Of a DNA stretch of 64,000 nt, positions 49,815 through 63,103 are shown in pieces. Each line of letters begins with the position of its first letter. The stretch's first letter is position 1. The stretch comes from Beaufortia kweichowensis (lineage: Eukaryota; Chordata; Actinopteri; Cypriniformes; Gastromyzontidae), in the NCBI GenBank assembly GCA_019155185.1, contig CM032815.1:11502253-11566252 (forward strand), read 5' to 3'. A model generated the notes under the pieces. It had not been told where the DNA came from, did no database searches, and was given only the letters and a program-made list of their open reading frames with translations. Position numbers and translations under genes: made by a program.

Positions 49815-52800
49815 TACTGGAGAGAGATGGTAGGTATTAGTAAAATCATAAATAAAACAAGGTTTAAAACAAGGTTTGCCCATTTTTGTCAATTCTTTAA
49901 CTTTTAAACAACTTGGAAAATCAACTTTTATAAGTTGTGTGAGAGAGGATAACTATAATTAGATTATAGATGATTAGATGATCATTTTTATCTAGGTCAT
50001 TTCTTCATCAGTGCAAAAAAGGGTGTGTTCATCATTAAATATACACGCTAGTGTCAACAGTGTGGTTTCTGTGAGCAGCATTTTTATAATCATTTAATAA
50101 TAACTAGGTCAATGTTTAACAGCGCTTACAGAATGTTGTTATGGGCTAATTACATCATTGTTTAACACTGTGGAATTCTGAGAAGCAAAACAATTTCAGA
50201 ACTATTACACATGTGAAATACGGGCCATAATTTGTGCTCTGCTAATAACATGCAATAACACGCCATGCTGCAAAGCAACAATCACTCATTTCTTCTAATA
50301 AATTAAAATCTTCTCAGTAGGCAAATTACCATATTATTAAATCAAAGTACCAATTTGTAAGCTCATAAGAGCTTGCAAATTGTCCACACTTGGCATGCTA
50401 TAAACGTCTTTCTCATAAGGATAATAATGCACTTCAATGCTTTATACATTAATAGTGGGCATTAAGTAAAGACATCCAGTTTCTAATGCTCACTAACAGC
50501 CCACAACAAATGTATGCCTGCAAAAAAAACCCAGAGAAATCACAGGTTCTTACAAAACTGCAGCAACTGTTTCACACACCTCTTACCCGTGTTTATAAAG
50601 TACTTTGATTTAATTATGGCCTTGTTTTACAGACAAGGTTTAAACCTAGTCCCAGACTAAAATGTACAGTTGATCCGTATTAACTAAAAACATTTACATC
50701 ATTTACATCTTACATGATATCTTCAAATATACTATAAGGCTGGTTTAATAAAGCTAAATGTTCTAATTTAAATGAACGTCTATAAATGCCTTGAATTTAC
50801 TATCACTGTAGTGCCACCAATAGTGTAAACCAGAAGAGTGCACGCAAAAATGCAGTGGAAATAAGGCTGTAGCTATCAACTATTTTAGTAATCGAGTATT
50901 CTACTGATTATTCCATCAATTAATCGCATAAGAAATACAAAATATATAAATAAAAATATAAAAATCCATTTCAAATTACTGTAAAAAAGGTAAACATAGT
51001 ACAACCTAAAACTAAGGCATAAATCAAAATAATAGTAATAGTAAAAATAACAAATACCTAAACATGGCATTTATGTTGTGCCACTTAACTTACAGCTCAG
51101 GCATGACATACTGTCATTACTGACATTACTGTCTTCTTGGAAGGCTTTGTGGTTTTTCGTAAGAGGCAAAAATGAGTGGACAGGTAACTTGGAACAAGAG
51201 TCCATATAACATTTCTTAACACATTTTTCTGCAACATGAAATTAGAGTTATTTGAAGAATAAACCCCTTAAATGTCTCTCTGCATACTGGTGTGTGTGTG
51301 TGACATAGACAGAGTGAAGAAATAACCTTAATATCTTTCATACTGACCAAGCAAGATATGTCAAAGATTTAAATCTTAATGAAATTAATAGGTGAAAACA
51401 AACTTTGATGCTCGTTATCTCAGAATTCGATTTTTAGACTTTAGCCTGGTTTTCACAGACAGGGTCACATATGTGAGGGACACACAATCGCTTCTGGAAG
51501 AGTTTTGCTCGTTTTAAATAACGTAATGCAATCTTGCAATTGCTATAGGCTACTTGTAGATACAGTCAATAAATCTGAATTGGGCATCAAGACCTGCAGT
51601 GTAAATGCAGCCTATATTACAAGGTATACAGTTTGCATGTTCCCTGGATTTTGAACCCATGAACTTTTTTGCTGCAAACACCATTCTGCCAACTGAGCCA
51701 CAGAAATATGCTGTAAAAGTAAATTTGTACACTAACCATGCCCACAAACATGCTGCAATTTTGTGGCCAGGTTATCTAGTTACGTCATCATCCTTTGTGT
51801 TATCAGCCAAGAGCTGAGACTGCAAAGCTACCGCTGCTCTAAAGGGTGGCCAACAAAAGGACTAGTGTGAAGACTTGGGAAAAGGCGCTGATCTAATTAT
51901 TTTGGCTTGGGGTGCCTGCAAGGACTCAACCCTCTGAATCACCGCCTTTCACAGGAGATTCTACTTTGGCATGTTGCCTGCCTGGCAACTGTCGGTAAGC
52001 AGCCGACTCTTAAGTGCTCATAAAAAGGTGATGGCAAACAGCACAATCATAGCTGAAGTATGCATGGGTGCCCCGTGGGAGAGTCCGGCTCCAGTATGGG
52101 GCAGTGTATTTGCAGCCAGACTGAGAATGAAAAAACTTGTTAACACTCCATTTTATCCTCTGGACCGAAGTTTAGCCGGAACTGGCTACGTTCATAAAAA
52201 AAGAAGAGGTATAAAAAGAAAAGTTAAGATGAACTTGGGAAAACAAGAACCCACTTAGTAAAAAAAATGTAGCTTGTAAAAAAACGCTTGAAAGAGCATT
52301 GCATTTTTGCAATGTCTTTATTATACTTTACATATACTTGCAATAGTAATGATGGTACATTTAAAAGAATTTTAAGCAACCAACATAAAAACCACAAAAA
52401 ACCCTAATATTACAGTATTTATGCTATAACAAGGACGTTACAGTAAAGTGTAACCAAATATTATAACCTTGTTTGTAGCATTCTTAGAATATAATTATAT
52501 TACTTGCGTTTTCAAAAGCTTTACAATCTAAACTACTAGAAAGCAAACACCGGGAAAACACTTAAACTGCACTGCATTCGAATAAATTTGCATTCCTCGT
52601 TTTACCAGCTCATGGACCGCAAGGGTACACGGAAATGCTAAATAGATTAAATGAAAAGCTAATCTAACAGCAAATTGGAAATGTGATGGGGAACGTTTTA
52701 TTGCCTATTAAGATATTAAATAATAAATTACTTTATTACTTTTCCCACGACTCTTGTGGTCCTCCATAATTATGCCTCTTTTTACAAGATGTAATTTAAG

Positions 52801-55695
52801 TCTTAGATGTAATAAAATCCAGCCGTGGCTCAAAGCCAAACATCACATCGCTTAAGAATATTACATTTTATTGGTGCCAAATCATAATAACACAATCACT
52901 TTAACGCATTGTTCATAATGAATGTGCAGTTAGAAATTACATAGAGAAGGTTTAACATACAAATAACAACATAACTCTGGTTTCCGAGTCTTCTTTGGAA
53001 GAATAATAGTTGCCAAGCAACAGGATGCTGTGATACAGTAATACAGTCACAGGTGTATGGTTATAGAGTACATTATAACGTAAATAAACAAAGATAGGGA
53101 CTATCTGTCTACTATTAATTTTGATTTTTGAACTAAACTTTCTTAATTTTCAATCTAAATATTTTTAACAATTATAAATTCTTTGTTCTTTGAAAGGATA
53201 ATTGCAAGGCCCACAGATAAACCACATATTTTCTACAAATACCATAGTTAAACTATGGTTACTGTACCACATTTTACATTTTTTACATTACCATTTTTTA
53301 CATTTACAATTGATTAACTGTGACAAATCTTCACATATACAGTGATGATATGTGCACTTTCACAGAAAAATGAAATTTACACTGAAAAACCGTTAAAGGA
53401 CGTTCCCATAATTACCTGCACGACTCTTTACTTTTGATGATATTCCCCTTTCAAAAAGTAATGTTTCTTCTTATATTTGTTTCTTTTAATGTTATTGTAA
53501 TTAATGTTTATAGCATTTTTTTTTAATTGTCACGATTTACACTCATGGTGATTGTTGTTTGTGTGTATGATACTGGGCGCCATTTCTATACTGGTAATAA
53601 TGAAAAGGTCACTTGTAATGAACTCTGATTCTTCATGTGGCCATCCATTTAACCACCTGTATTATGAGGTACAAGCAAAATTATGACAGTAATGTGACAG
53701 TATCTTGTATATCAGTTAATAAAATAAAAGGTTAAGAATTGTAATATACACAACAGTTTGTGATATACGGTTAAAAAACGTAAAATATACAAAATATTTT
53801 CACAACCTATAAAGCTATTTCCACTGGCAGGTTACAGCAAAATATATAAATAACCTTTTTTGGCTAAAAATACTAAGGTGTCTAAGGCTATTGCACAGTA
53901 CTGTATATCACATGTAAAACAAAGCCAGACAAAATCAACAGAAACAGACAAAACTAATTCAAGGTGTCTTAATAAGCCCTACTTATTATGAGAAAGTGAC
54001 AAATAAAGCATTTGTTTTAAAAGTATGCTTTGGCAGACTGTCAGTAGAGCAAATTAAACAAAAAAACAAATTCATAGACAATTACATTTCAAAAATGTGT
54101 TTGCATTTGGAATTTTAAATGTAGTAAAATAATGCAACAACCAGAAAAGCAACTTTCGCAAGGGTTCGTCACATACAAGTCAATTAAATTATTGTTATTA
54201 ATGCAAAAACTTGTGGACCACCATCGCAGTATACCTATTGCTGGGTTATTGGAAACAGACTTCAAAAGAGAAGGCAAGTCAAGGGGAAACATTTGCTTGT
54301 AGTTCAAAACCATATGCAGTTTTTTCCCCTCAAGGCCTCCAACTAACTTCTAAGACACACAGCAGAGCTAGCCAGATGAACATTTTTCAGTAAAACAACA
54401 ATCCAATTTTAAATCTTTAATCCAAAATTTAATTCACTATCTTTGTTTTAGAAGGACGTTTTTATTAGCAAGCTAATCATTTTTAAAGCTAGTAAGATGC
54501 CTACCTAAACACTGTTTTGAAGCACTAAAGATATACTCATAACACAAGGGCTGTTCTGTGGAGTACACTTATTGCAGAATAACTTGAATAGCACTAAAAT
54601 AGTGCAATGTAGGACCATTAGAGGTGCTATACAGCACCTTAAACACTCCAAAGAACCGTTAAAGAACCACTGAAGATCTTAACCGGTTCTTTATACAGTA
54701 GCAATCCTATCCAGAACCTCTATTTGAATGGAGCTATAGGGTGATATAGCACTTAAAATGGTTCCCCTATGACTATGGGCAAAGAAGAGTGTAGGCTACA
54801 ACTTTATGCTGCCGTTTAAGCTATTTTTTTAAATCAAATTTGAAATCAGCTTTGCATGCATGTCAGAGAGAAGACAATTCATTCAATCAAAGACATTGTA
54901 ATTCAGTAAAAATTTCCAACACTGTGGCCCAACTGGTAGATAAATGGCAATTGTTTACCTTATTCAATACTCAAAAGAATCTATTAAAAATAGTTGCAGG
55001 TAATAAATCCACTATTTTGCCCAATTCTGGTTTGTGCCATTTATTGTTTGTGTTTAGAATATTACGTTTTTAGCTTAGAAACATATGCTTCCATTAAACC
55101 TTTAATGCAGCACTAATACCGTTATCATTATGGTTATCACTCTTGGTGTGAACAGGTCTTAAAAAACAACTTTAGGAAGAGTGTTTTTGAGATATAATTA
55201 CGTGCCAGTGCAAGATCTCTGCTCTTAGATCTTCCACAAACATGATAGGATAATAACAGCTCTCTCCTCATACATAAAAACTGCTCTGGGCTCTGTGTTT
55301 AGCAAGAATGCTGGTAAGTCACAACAAAACTAAATATATAAAGTGTAATTGGTCTTCACATGAAAAAGTATAATGCAAAAGTGAGCACTGGTGTAATGTT
55401 CTGGTTTTAGAATGTAAGCTGCTTCAGTGTTTGGTCATTGTACTGAACTCATCATGTGGCACAAAATTTAAGCTAAAATTATGATTTTGTCACTGAACTT
55501 AATTTGCCATTCTCTAATTTTGTTTGGTATTTTTGCATTGCCCGAAACTCGTAACTGTCAAGCCAAGGTAAAGTTGGTATAAATACATTTGCAATTCCTT
55601 TTTAATATTATCCAAAAAAAAAAAAACACTTTATAGTAGACACTCAGGAAAACATTATAAATTTGTGGAATCACCACGAAACACCCTATAACATA
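49815..55695. other. ror2 intron 1, mostly unannotatable
   Basis: AT-rich. Contains an inverted Tc1/mariner-type terminus near 53870-53900 and a MITE-like segment at about 54615-54775 (GGTGCTATACAGCACCTT ... AGAACC ... ATATAGCACTTAAAATGG). The remaining short frames, including 51971-52258, have no family resemblance. No signal-peptide exon on the minus strand was found. Confidence 0.4.
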
Positions 55696-56364
55696 TAGGG
55701 GTGGGAATCTTTAGGTACTACGCGATCCGATCCGATTCCGATTCTGGGACTCACGATCCGATTCCAAAACGATTCTTCATATAATTTTTATGCTTTAGTT
55801 TTTATGCTTTTTGTTTATAGTTAGAATCTCTTTGACAGTATTCCCATCTTGAAGTTTAATTTTAGTGAAGTTTGATTAACTAATTTCGGGAGGAGCACGC
55901 ACAGATAAGTGAACCGGCCAATTCATCATTAGTAATCGCATCATCTGCCCTATCAGCACAAGAGAGAACCTCTATAAAATAATCAAGCAGCCTTACCTTC
56001 GTTCTCTCTAGCGTTTCGGCATCCCTCCTCCACCCCTACGCCTCAACGTTACCTTCCGTGGGGGGGCAGCGCTCTGGGTTCGGGCAAGCGCCGAGCTCGG
56101 AGCCCTCCCCGGACAGGGGGGAACACTCCGGGTTCGGGAAGAACTGCCGAGCACGGGGCCCTCCCCCGGACAGCACGCCAAATACGCATAACTATTACGC
56201 TTGCTTATTATCTGTAAAGGCGAACTCGTGAATTGCTTTTATTTTAACAAAGTTATATTCAGGATGAACAAGTTCTGACATAGAATCGATTCTGAATCTT
56301 TGAGAATCGATTCAGAATCATTAGAGAAAGAATCCCGATGCATCGATTTTTTCTCCCACCCCTA
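55696..56364. mobile_element. hAT-type MITE with a GC-rich tandem core
   Basis: A 669-bp element with ends TAGGGGTGGGA / TCCCACCCCTA and an exact 8-bp duplication ATAACATA (55688-55695 and 56365-56372). Subterminal GATCCGATTCC and GAATCGATTC words are typical of fish hAT non-autonomous elements. Positions about 56055-56172 contain two imperfect GC-rich tandem units sharing TCTGGGTTCGGG/TCCGGGTTCGGG, GCCGAGC and CCTCCCC..GGACAG. Confidence 0.9.
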
Positions 56365-56372
56365 ATAACATA

Positions 56373-59300
56373 TGGATAACGCAAAAATTTGGCTGAAAAT
56401 GTAGCCTGAAAGAGGCAAGGCACAGTTCTCTTCTGAAAAGGGGAAAGGACAGCAGCAGCTCATTTGCATTTTAAAAGACAGACTCAAAAACTTCATGTTT
56501 TTCTTTCCACCCCAAAAAGGTAAAATAAGGGCATGGTGTAATACATAATAAATAGTATGACAAATGTCAGCGTTCATGGAAAAATCAGATCAGATTCAGA
56601 AGCAGATCCGCAACAATGTCAGAGAGCTGTGATCTGGAATATAAGCTCCAACCTTATTTGTCTGGAAATGTTGGACTTGATTTAAAGTTTCCAGATCCCT
56701 GTGGCAATGGAAGTACCAAATGTTTACACACAGATTTATGCACCCACCTAAAATGGAATCACAATGTGTAAATGTGGAGTGTTACTTGTGACTGGGTCTT
56801 AGAGTAATACTAGTCTTCTGGTTCTTAAAAGGGCCAAACAGGATGAACTCAGTAAAGGCAAAAGTTTAGATGAAAAGAAGTGAGTGGAAGTAACATGAAC
56901 CTAGCCCTATCAAACCTGTTTCTTTACATCTCTTTTATTAGCAGGTTCCTAAGCAATTGAGCCACAGACTGAAGCCATTAAGCCTCTAATGTTGGGCAGA
57001 CTTAAGAACTTCCAAAAATGTTTTTATTTTTTTATTACTCCTGTTGTAATTCTTTATTGACCGTTAATTCCACCAGACAACCAAATCAGCATTATGGTTA
57101 AATCCTTTCTGCCAATGTACTGTATAACCTCCTTGTCAGGCCTCACTTGGAGAAGCTGACTAGCCTCGCTGGCTGTTCTGTGGTCAGAACATCAAATTTT
57201 ACTTTTTTTTTAAATTCACTTTTTTAAATTAATGTCATAACCTGTATAAGAAAAATGTGCAATATTCATCTTTATATAATCTGGATCTGGTGTCTTGTGT
57301 TTGTGGTAAAAAGTATCACAGAGACACCAAGGACTAAAACCATCACAAAAGTAAGGAAAGTGAAAGGTGATGTCATTTTAACATACTGAAAATGAATATA
57401 AACTGAGCTAATGTAGATATTAGCAAATATATGTTTTAGTTAAAAATTGTAAAAACTTTATCACACAGATTTGTGACATTGTGTGTGTTTAATATGTTTG
57501 GATGTTCACCTATGGCCCTCTTAGATGGTGCAGGTCATAAATTAAGCTGAGCTTTTGTGTTACACTAATATGGTAATGTATACACGGCTTTCTAAAAGTC
57601 TAACACTACTAGCTGCACTTACAGGCCACAAATTCTGGATCAACAGTTTCTCTAGTATTTACTGCTCCCACTGGAAGTTTGACAAGACTTGCATTAAGAA
57701 ACTGTCAGGCAGATATGGGCCACCTCACTGGCTCATGTCAAGTGCAATAATTTACATCCACTGACAGAAATAAAACTTTAACTTTCCACTAGAAGGCTTC
57801 ACAGTCTATAACTCTGTTACGCTTTTATGAATGCTGGCAAAAGCACCAAAAGTGGGTCAAGAGGGCAGTATTTCGCAGTGAGAAACAGGAAGGTACTTTT
57901 GGCGATGTTCTTTTGACATGTTACAGACCACATTTGTGGACTGCCTGCCAACATAAGTGTTTATTTTAGAAACCATCCTGTTTTTTAAGTAATGCGACAA
58001 ACTTTGTTTATGGAAGGTGGCATTTGGGTCACACAAATCTGTGTGCCATCCTTAAAGCAAAACCTGTTCTTTGGTTATATTGTTGGTCTTGCAAAGAAAC
58101 AAACAGAGCAGGTGCCATAAAATTAGTTCATAAAACTTTTTTACCATCATATTCGTCCCTTCTTAGAACATCATGCAATCATATGAAATTACAACAGTAC
58201 ATCAACCTACCAGAAAATGTAAACATGCTTACTAGGTTTATCATTTTATCTGGTGTTTTGTCATGTTTGTCAGCAGAGAAAAGATTAACATGTCAAGGTG
58301 TTGGCTTTGAAAGCACACAGCTGCCTTGTTCATAAAGAGATGAACACCACCTGTTCATTGCACCAGTATAGAAAAAAACAGGACACATTTGGCTGTGAAT
58401 AGCTGGATTTGCCTAAACAGGTCTGAGAAGCACTAAACCTTAATTGACCATATGCACCTAATGTTCTTTAGATAACATACAGTAAGCCATGTGGTATCTT
58501 CAATTTACTGAGGTACCTTTAACAGCATCAGTAGTGTTATACTTAAGTTTGTCATCAGAATCCAGTCAGTTAGGTCAGGCATAACACAAATTTAGAATTT
58601 ACATTTTAGCATTGTGAAGGGACAACAGCTGAGCACTGTTGCATCCCTCAGTGTTCCTCCTCAGCAAAATGCAATCTGACCATCAGTTTTCCATACATGC
58701 ATATAACTGAAGTTGCAGACGCACCGTTGTACCAGTATGCCTATAGAAATAGCTGCTAATGAGGCATTATATAGTACTCTGTAAAAGTTTTAGGCAGGTG
58801 TGAAGAAAAATGCTGTCAAGTAAAAATGCTTTAAAATATATATATATAATATATATATTATATATTTTTTATATTAATAAACATTGTAATAATATTTCAT
58901 CTATGCATGTATAAGTTAAACTTCTAACAAAAACGGTGTTCCCAAACCAGGGGGTCCATTACAACATAACAAAACAGTTTGCAAATAACTTACAATGTGC
59001 TAATATAATAGCGCCCTAGTAAAAAAGGATTACATAAAGTAAAACGAAGACAAGCAGAAGTTGTTTAATGTGTACGGTACTGGGTCATTAAGAAACTTGA
59101 CATTTGCATAATATGTAACCATTTGCTATCAAAAAGGAGTCGGAATGCACAGGCTCTAATTTTGAGGTAGAGGCAAAAGTAGCTCAATTTGTTTGGCCGA
59201 ATTCACAAAAAATAAATGTAATAAGTTCTCATCTAGCGATTCCACGTTTCCAAATAATACTTAAACAGCTAAAATGATTTTTGAACGTTTGCTGAAAGGT

Positions 59301-60086
59301 GTACCTAATGCGTCGATCCATATCAATAAAATAATCATTTTGAAAGAGCTTAATTTTAAAGGCCTATCATTTTTGTTGGCTAAATAAAGATCATTCATTA
59401 TGTATTAGGCCTAATACAAAAGTTGTGTGTCCATCCATTATAAGCAAAGTGGCTGACGGTTTGGTTTCGCTTTTAAAATTAACACACAGAAATAATTAAA
59501 AAAATTGCAAGACTTGCTTGATGCTAAATGAGTTATTAAGAGCGATAAGACCTGATTGATGTTAAAATAGTTATTAAAAGAGATAAGTCACGAATGACTT
59601 TACTCACGCTGACTGACGCATCCGTGAAGGGAGCGGACGAAGATGCTTTTAGACACTAGCATTAAAATCAGTGTACTTTAGGAGATCAAATCAAAGAGAT
59701 GTTTATACAGAACACTTTTATATAAATACAAAAGGATGACATGCAGGAGAGACTTATCTTTGTATACTGTGCTTATTTTTAATTTTAAAGGCAAATATTA
59801 AATCCTCTTCACTTGTGCCATTAAATATAAAAGAGTCTGCTAAACAAATACAAGGGAACCTCAGTTATTCTCTGTCAGAACCAAGAATCAAACCTCCTAC
59901 CTTCAGATTACAAGTCCAACTCTCTAACCTCTAAGCATCAGCAAGCTCTGACACTAGAGGGGTAACCAACTCCAATGTTTATGAGTCAAACAACTGTTAA
60001 TAGTTCAGCATTTGAAAAGGCAAAATCAGCTCTTAGTAGCACTGACGTTTAAAGAATATTTAAGTCTAGAACACCAGAATGTAAAG
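56373..60086. other. ror2 intron 1, few recognisable elements
   Basis: Contains a Tc1/mariner-type terminus near 58768 (AGTACTCTGTAAAAGTTTTA) followed by an AT-palindromic tract (about 58835-58870), and the SINE at 59820. No coding exon recognised. Confidence 0.4.
59820..59942 (-). mobile_element. tRNA-derived SINE (degenerate)
   Basis: On the minus strand: a degenerate head (GGTTAGAGAGTTGGACTTGT), a B-box-like GGAGGTTTGATTCTTGG, then a degraded GCAGACTCTTTTATAT tail. Same general organisation as the SINE at 14597-14754 but more decayed. Confidence 0.6.
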
Positions 60087-60792
60087 TAGGGCTGGGTATT
60101 GTTAGGAATTTCACAATTCGATTCGATTTCGATTCTTACGGCTTCGATTCGATATTGATTTATTAGCTTCGATATTGATTCAATAATAAGTAAATACACA
60201 AGTAAGTAAGTACCTGAGTATATTTTTAAATAATGTGTGCAGTATTACCAATGTTTAAGAACAAATTGACCCCAACATGTTTCCTGTCATGATTTATTTA
60301 GCAGAACAAACTGTACAATATTGTACATGTGTTGAATACAAACCACAACTGTAACAAACAGGTGCTTTATTAACCCCCTCTAAAGTGCATGTAACTGTAA
60401 GTAGTAGAATGTATATTTCTTTCTTCCTATACATTCAAGTTATAAAAGAAATGTAAACAGAAGCACAAAATGTGCATACTCATAAAAAAAGTGCAACCAT
60501 AGATATTATAACATTACAAAGTGCTATTTTGTCGTTGTTTTTTTTTGCTGGTGCTAACGTTAAAAGTGCTTTTAACATTGGTGGTGCAGGCTTGAACGGA
60601 GTGCTGTCTGCCATCTTGCTGTTTTGGTAAAGTGCGTCTTGTACAACGCTGAACACTCTCACTAGAGTGTTGCCCACAGCGCCGCCACTGGCCGGTGGGC
60701 TGAATCGATTCATAGGATTTGATGAATCGATATTGAATTGAGAAACAAATAATTGCAATGCATTGATAAATCGATATTTTTACCCAGCCCTA
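60087..60792. mobile_element. hAT-type MITE with 8-bp target duplication
   Basis: A 706-bp element with ends TAGGGCTGGGTAT / TACCCAGCCCTA and exact flanking 8-mers ATGTAAAG (60079-60086 and 60793-60800). Subterminal ATTCGATTCGAT and TAAATCGATAT words. The 92-aa minus-strand frame inside has no transposase motifs. Confidence 0.92.
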
Positions 60793-60923
60793 ATGTAAAG
60801 GTAAACAGAAACACTTAAGTTCAGTATTAATGCTCTACAATAGGGTTGGGTGAAGTCAAATTGTGTACAGTGTAGGCCTTAAAAATAATCCATGCAGTAA
60901 AAATGGTTGTGTTACAGTTCCCA

Positions 60924-61206
60924 CACTGTAAAAACTAAAGGATCCTTGAGGAACCATTTTGGGTTCCTCACACTGCCACACTGGCGGAACCGTCAGGAGG
61001 ACCTCTGAGGAACTTCAAAACTGAATTTAAAGTGCCTAAAGTATGTCATACATTCCTGCAAGAACTGCCAAGACTCTTAATGGTTCCTCAGAGAACCATT
61101 AACCAAAGAACCATGCTCTTTGTCTCAAGGTCCTTCTGACGGTTCCGCCAGTGTGGCAGTGTGAGGAACCTCGAATGGTTCCGAGGATCCCTTAGTTTTT
61201 ACAGTG
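60924..61206. mobile_element. palindromic MITE, family A, full-length copy
   Basis: A 283-bp element with inverted arms of more than 70 bp: CACTGTAAAAACTAAAGGAT ... and its complement ... TTAGTTTTTACAGTG, including CACTGCCACACTGGCGGAAC and GTTCCGCCAGTGTGGCAGTG. The loop contains AAGAACTGCCAAGA. This is the best copy of the family seen at 2016, 6467, 7258 and 62053. Target duplication is not clear (CA on both sides). Confidence 0.88.
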
Positions 61207-61235
61207 CACCACAGAATTATTTCATAGTTCTGGTT

Positions 61236-61375
61236 AGACCCTACTCAAAAGAAGGAGCTACCAGAGTCCTGCTAAAAGGTGTTCCTAGACTAAAATCGTC
61301 CCCAGTTCCTGAGGCGCGGAAAGAACAAAAAGGAGTTACTTCGGGCAAGTAGTCTCAGAACTACAAAATAATCCA
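61236..61375. repeat. repeat fragment shared with 40890-40965
   Basis: AAGAAGGAGCTACCAGAGTC ... AAAAGGTGTTCCTAGAC and a pyrimidine-poor GGAGTTACTTCGGGCAAGTA block. Unclassified interspersed repeat placed just right of the family A MITE. Confidence 0.45.
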
Positions 61376-61679
61376 TGCAGTAAAAAAGGCCTTAGTATGT
61401 CAGGCTCATTATCTTTAAGCACTAGCAAACAAGTACTAAATCTTCTAGGTAATGGGCACGAGTACCCAAGAACAATCGATCATGAACACAATATTGTTTC
61501 GGTCTTTTTCTTTCTTTCTGATTGATTATAGCAGCATTTTAAGGCAGTACCCTTGAGGTCTGACTGGTTAGCACTGTGAGAGCTTGTAAGTGCACAGTCA
61601 AGCCCACAGCACTGATAGAATATGACATCAAGCTCACAGGGATGTCTGGTTTCACTTTAATAAAGTAGATGAAAAGACA

Positions 61680-62290
61680 GTGGGGATAGGGATGGAAAGC
61701 GACACACTGTTTCATTTACGCATCCTGAAGATCAAATTACCTCCAACCATGCCACTAACCATACTGTATGTTTTTCATTTCTGAATCACAAAGTGGGCTA
61801 TTTTGGAGCATCTATTAAAAACACCTAAACATAGATTTTGGTTAACTTTTACCCAATATGTTAACTTTTTGGTTACCTTTTTTGGGTTAGTTTACCCAAA
61901 AATGAAAATTTTGTGGTTCAATTGTAATTTTATGAAGCAACATAATATGTTTTGTACTCAACTTTTGTATAACACCTTTAGTCAACATACTCTTCTCTTC
62001 TGTCCGTCTCTGATGCGCAAATCACAAGAGCATGCGTGGGGGCAGACTTGCATCTTGCAAGACGCAAGTTCCTGCAAGAACTGCCAAGACTGTCAGAGAA
62101 CTGCTCTTTGTAAAAAAAAAAGAGTTTTGAGGTCCTCCGGAGGTTCCGCCGGTGTGGCAGTGTGAGGAACCCCAAATGGTTCCTTGAGGATCCTTTAGTT
62201 TTTACAATGTGGGCTTAAATGGCCAACGGCAGACTTTTTGCTTGGCACCGTTTGAGCCCACATGTGTTCCAAATAAGCCCACAGAACAGC
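61680..62290. repeat. interspersed repeat, copy shared with 21330-21800, with MITE insert
   Basis: GCATCCTGAAGATCAAATTA, CCATGCCACTAACCATACTG, AAAACACCTAAACATAGATT and the inverted GTGTTCCAAATAAGCCCAC correspond to blocks at 21385-21770. The copy is interrupted by unrelated sequence and by the family A MITE half at 62053-62208. Confidence 0.6.
62053..62208. mobile_element. palindromic MITE, family A, copy 5 (right half)
   Basis: Contains CAAGAACTGCCAAGACTGTC, GGTTCCGCCGGTGTGGCAGT, GAACCCCAAATGGTTCCTTG and the terminus TTAGTTTTTACAATG. The left arm is missing. Confidence 0.75.
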
Positions 62291-63031
62291 TCTTCAAGAT
62301 GGGTCAAATTGACAACATGGATTTTGGATTTTCAAGCTATGCAAGAACTTACCTCTTTACTTCTGAGAACATCTTTAACGCTTTGTAAAGTGGGGTTAGA
62401 GTTTTATTAATGAGCTTTGAGGCTGCACACTGTATATATTCTGTCAAACTAAACCACTGCACAGAGACGTTTGGGATACAAAAGAAAAGCACTAGTTTTC
62501 CAACATCTGCTAAGCACATGGCACTAGCAGTGTGTAAAAAAAAAGGGATTGTTCACCTAAAAATTAAAATTGTGTCATAATTTATTCTGCTTCCAATTGT
62601 TCTGAACCTGAATGATGAAATGAATGAGATGAACACAAATGAAGAAATTTTTCTGAAAGTTTTTAACTAAGCCATTTTTGCTCACTATTGACTTAAAACA
62701 GCTTAGTAACACACTTTCATTAAAATATCTTCCTTTGTGTTCAGTGTTACAAAGAATTGTATACAGGGTTGGAACAACTGAAGGAAGAGTAAATTATGAA
62801 AAAAAATTGGGGGTAAACTATTCCTTTAAGCTACCATTCTTTTTGCCATGTGCTCAGTGTTAGAGTTAGGGGCGATTCACACAGAACGTGTCTTTGCATC
62901 TAAAAACGCCAGAAGCAGCGCTCAGGAATGGTTTTTAAAAAAAAGCGCCAGATGTCTCCACACGCGCTTTTAGGATGTGATGCGATAACAGAAATACAGT
63001 AACAAAAATAACCAAGCTAACCGATAAAACG

Positions 63032-63103
63032 ATGGCAGAAGATTTGGTTTCAAAGAGAAATGCAAAAGCACCTATTTGGCAATATTTTGGATTGAACCCT
63101 AAG
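63032..63103 (+). pseudogene. hAT (ZBED-type) transposase N-terminal scrap
   Basis: ATG at 63032 begins MAEDLVSKRNAKAPIWQYFG LNPK, the motif that precedes BED zinc fingers in hAT transposases. It ends at an AAG|GTAACT donor-like site, after which the frame is lost. The segment 62872-63031 upstream (GGCGATTCACACAGAACGTG ...) may be the 5' end of the element. Around it, 62291-64000 holds no other recognised feature. Confidence 0.45.

Noticed and set aside
51971..52258. 95-aa plus-strand frame with a basic C-terminus
   Set aside because: No family motif, and the basic end comes from an A-rich run. Could be chance.
60480..60758. 92-aa minus-strand frame
   Set aside because: Entirely inside the hAT MITE at 60087-60792, with no transposase motifs.
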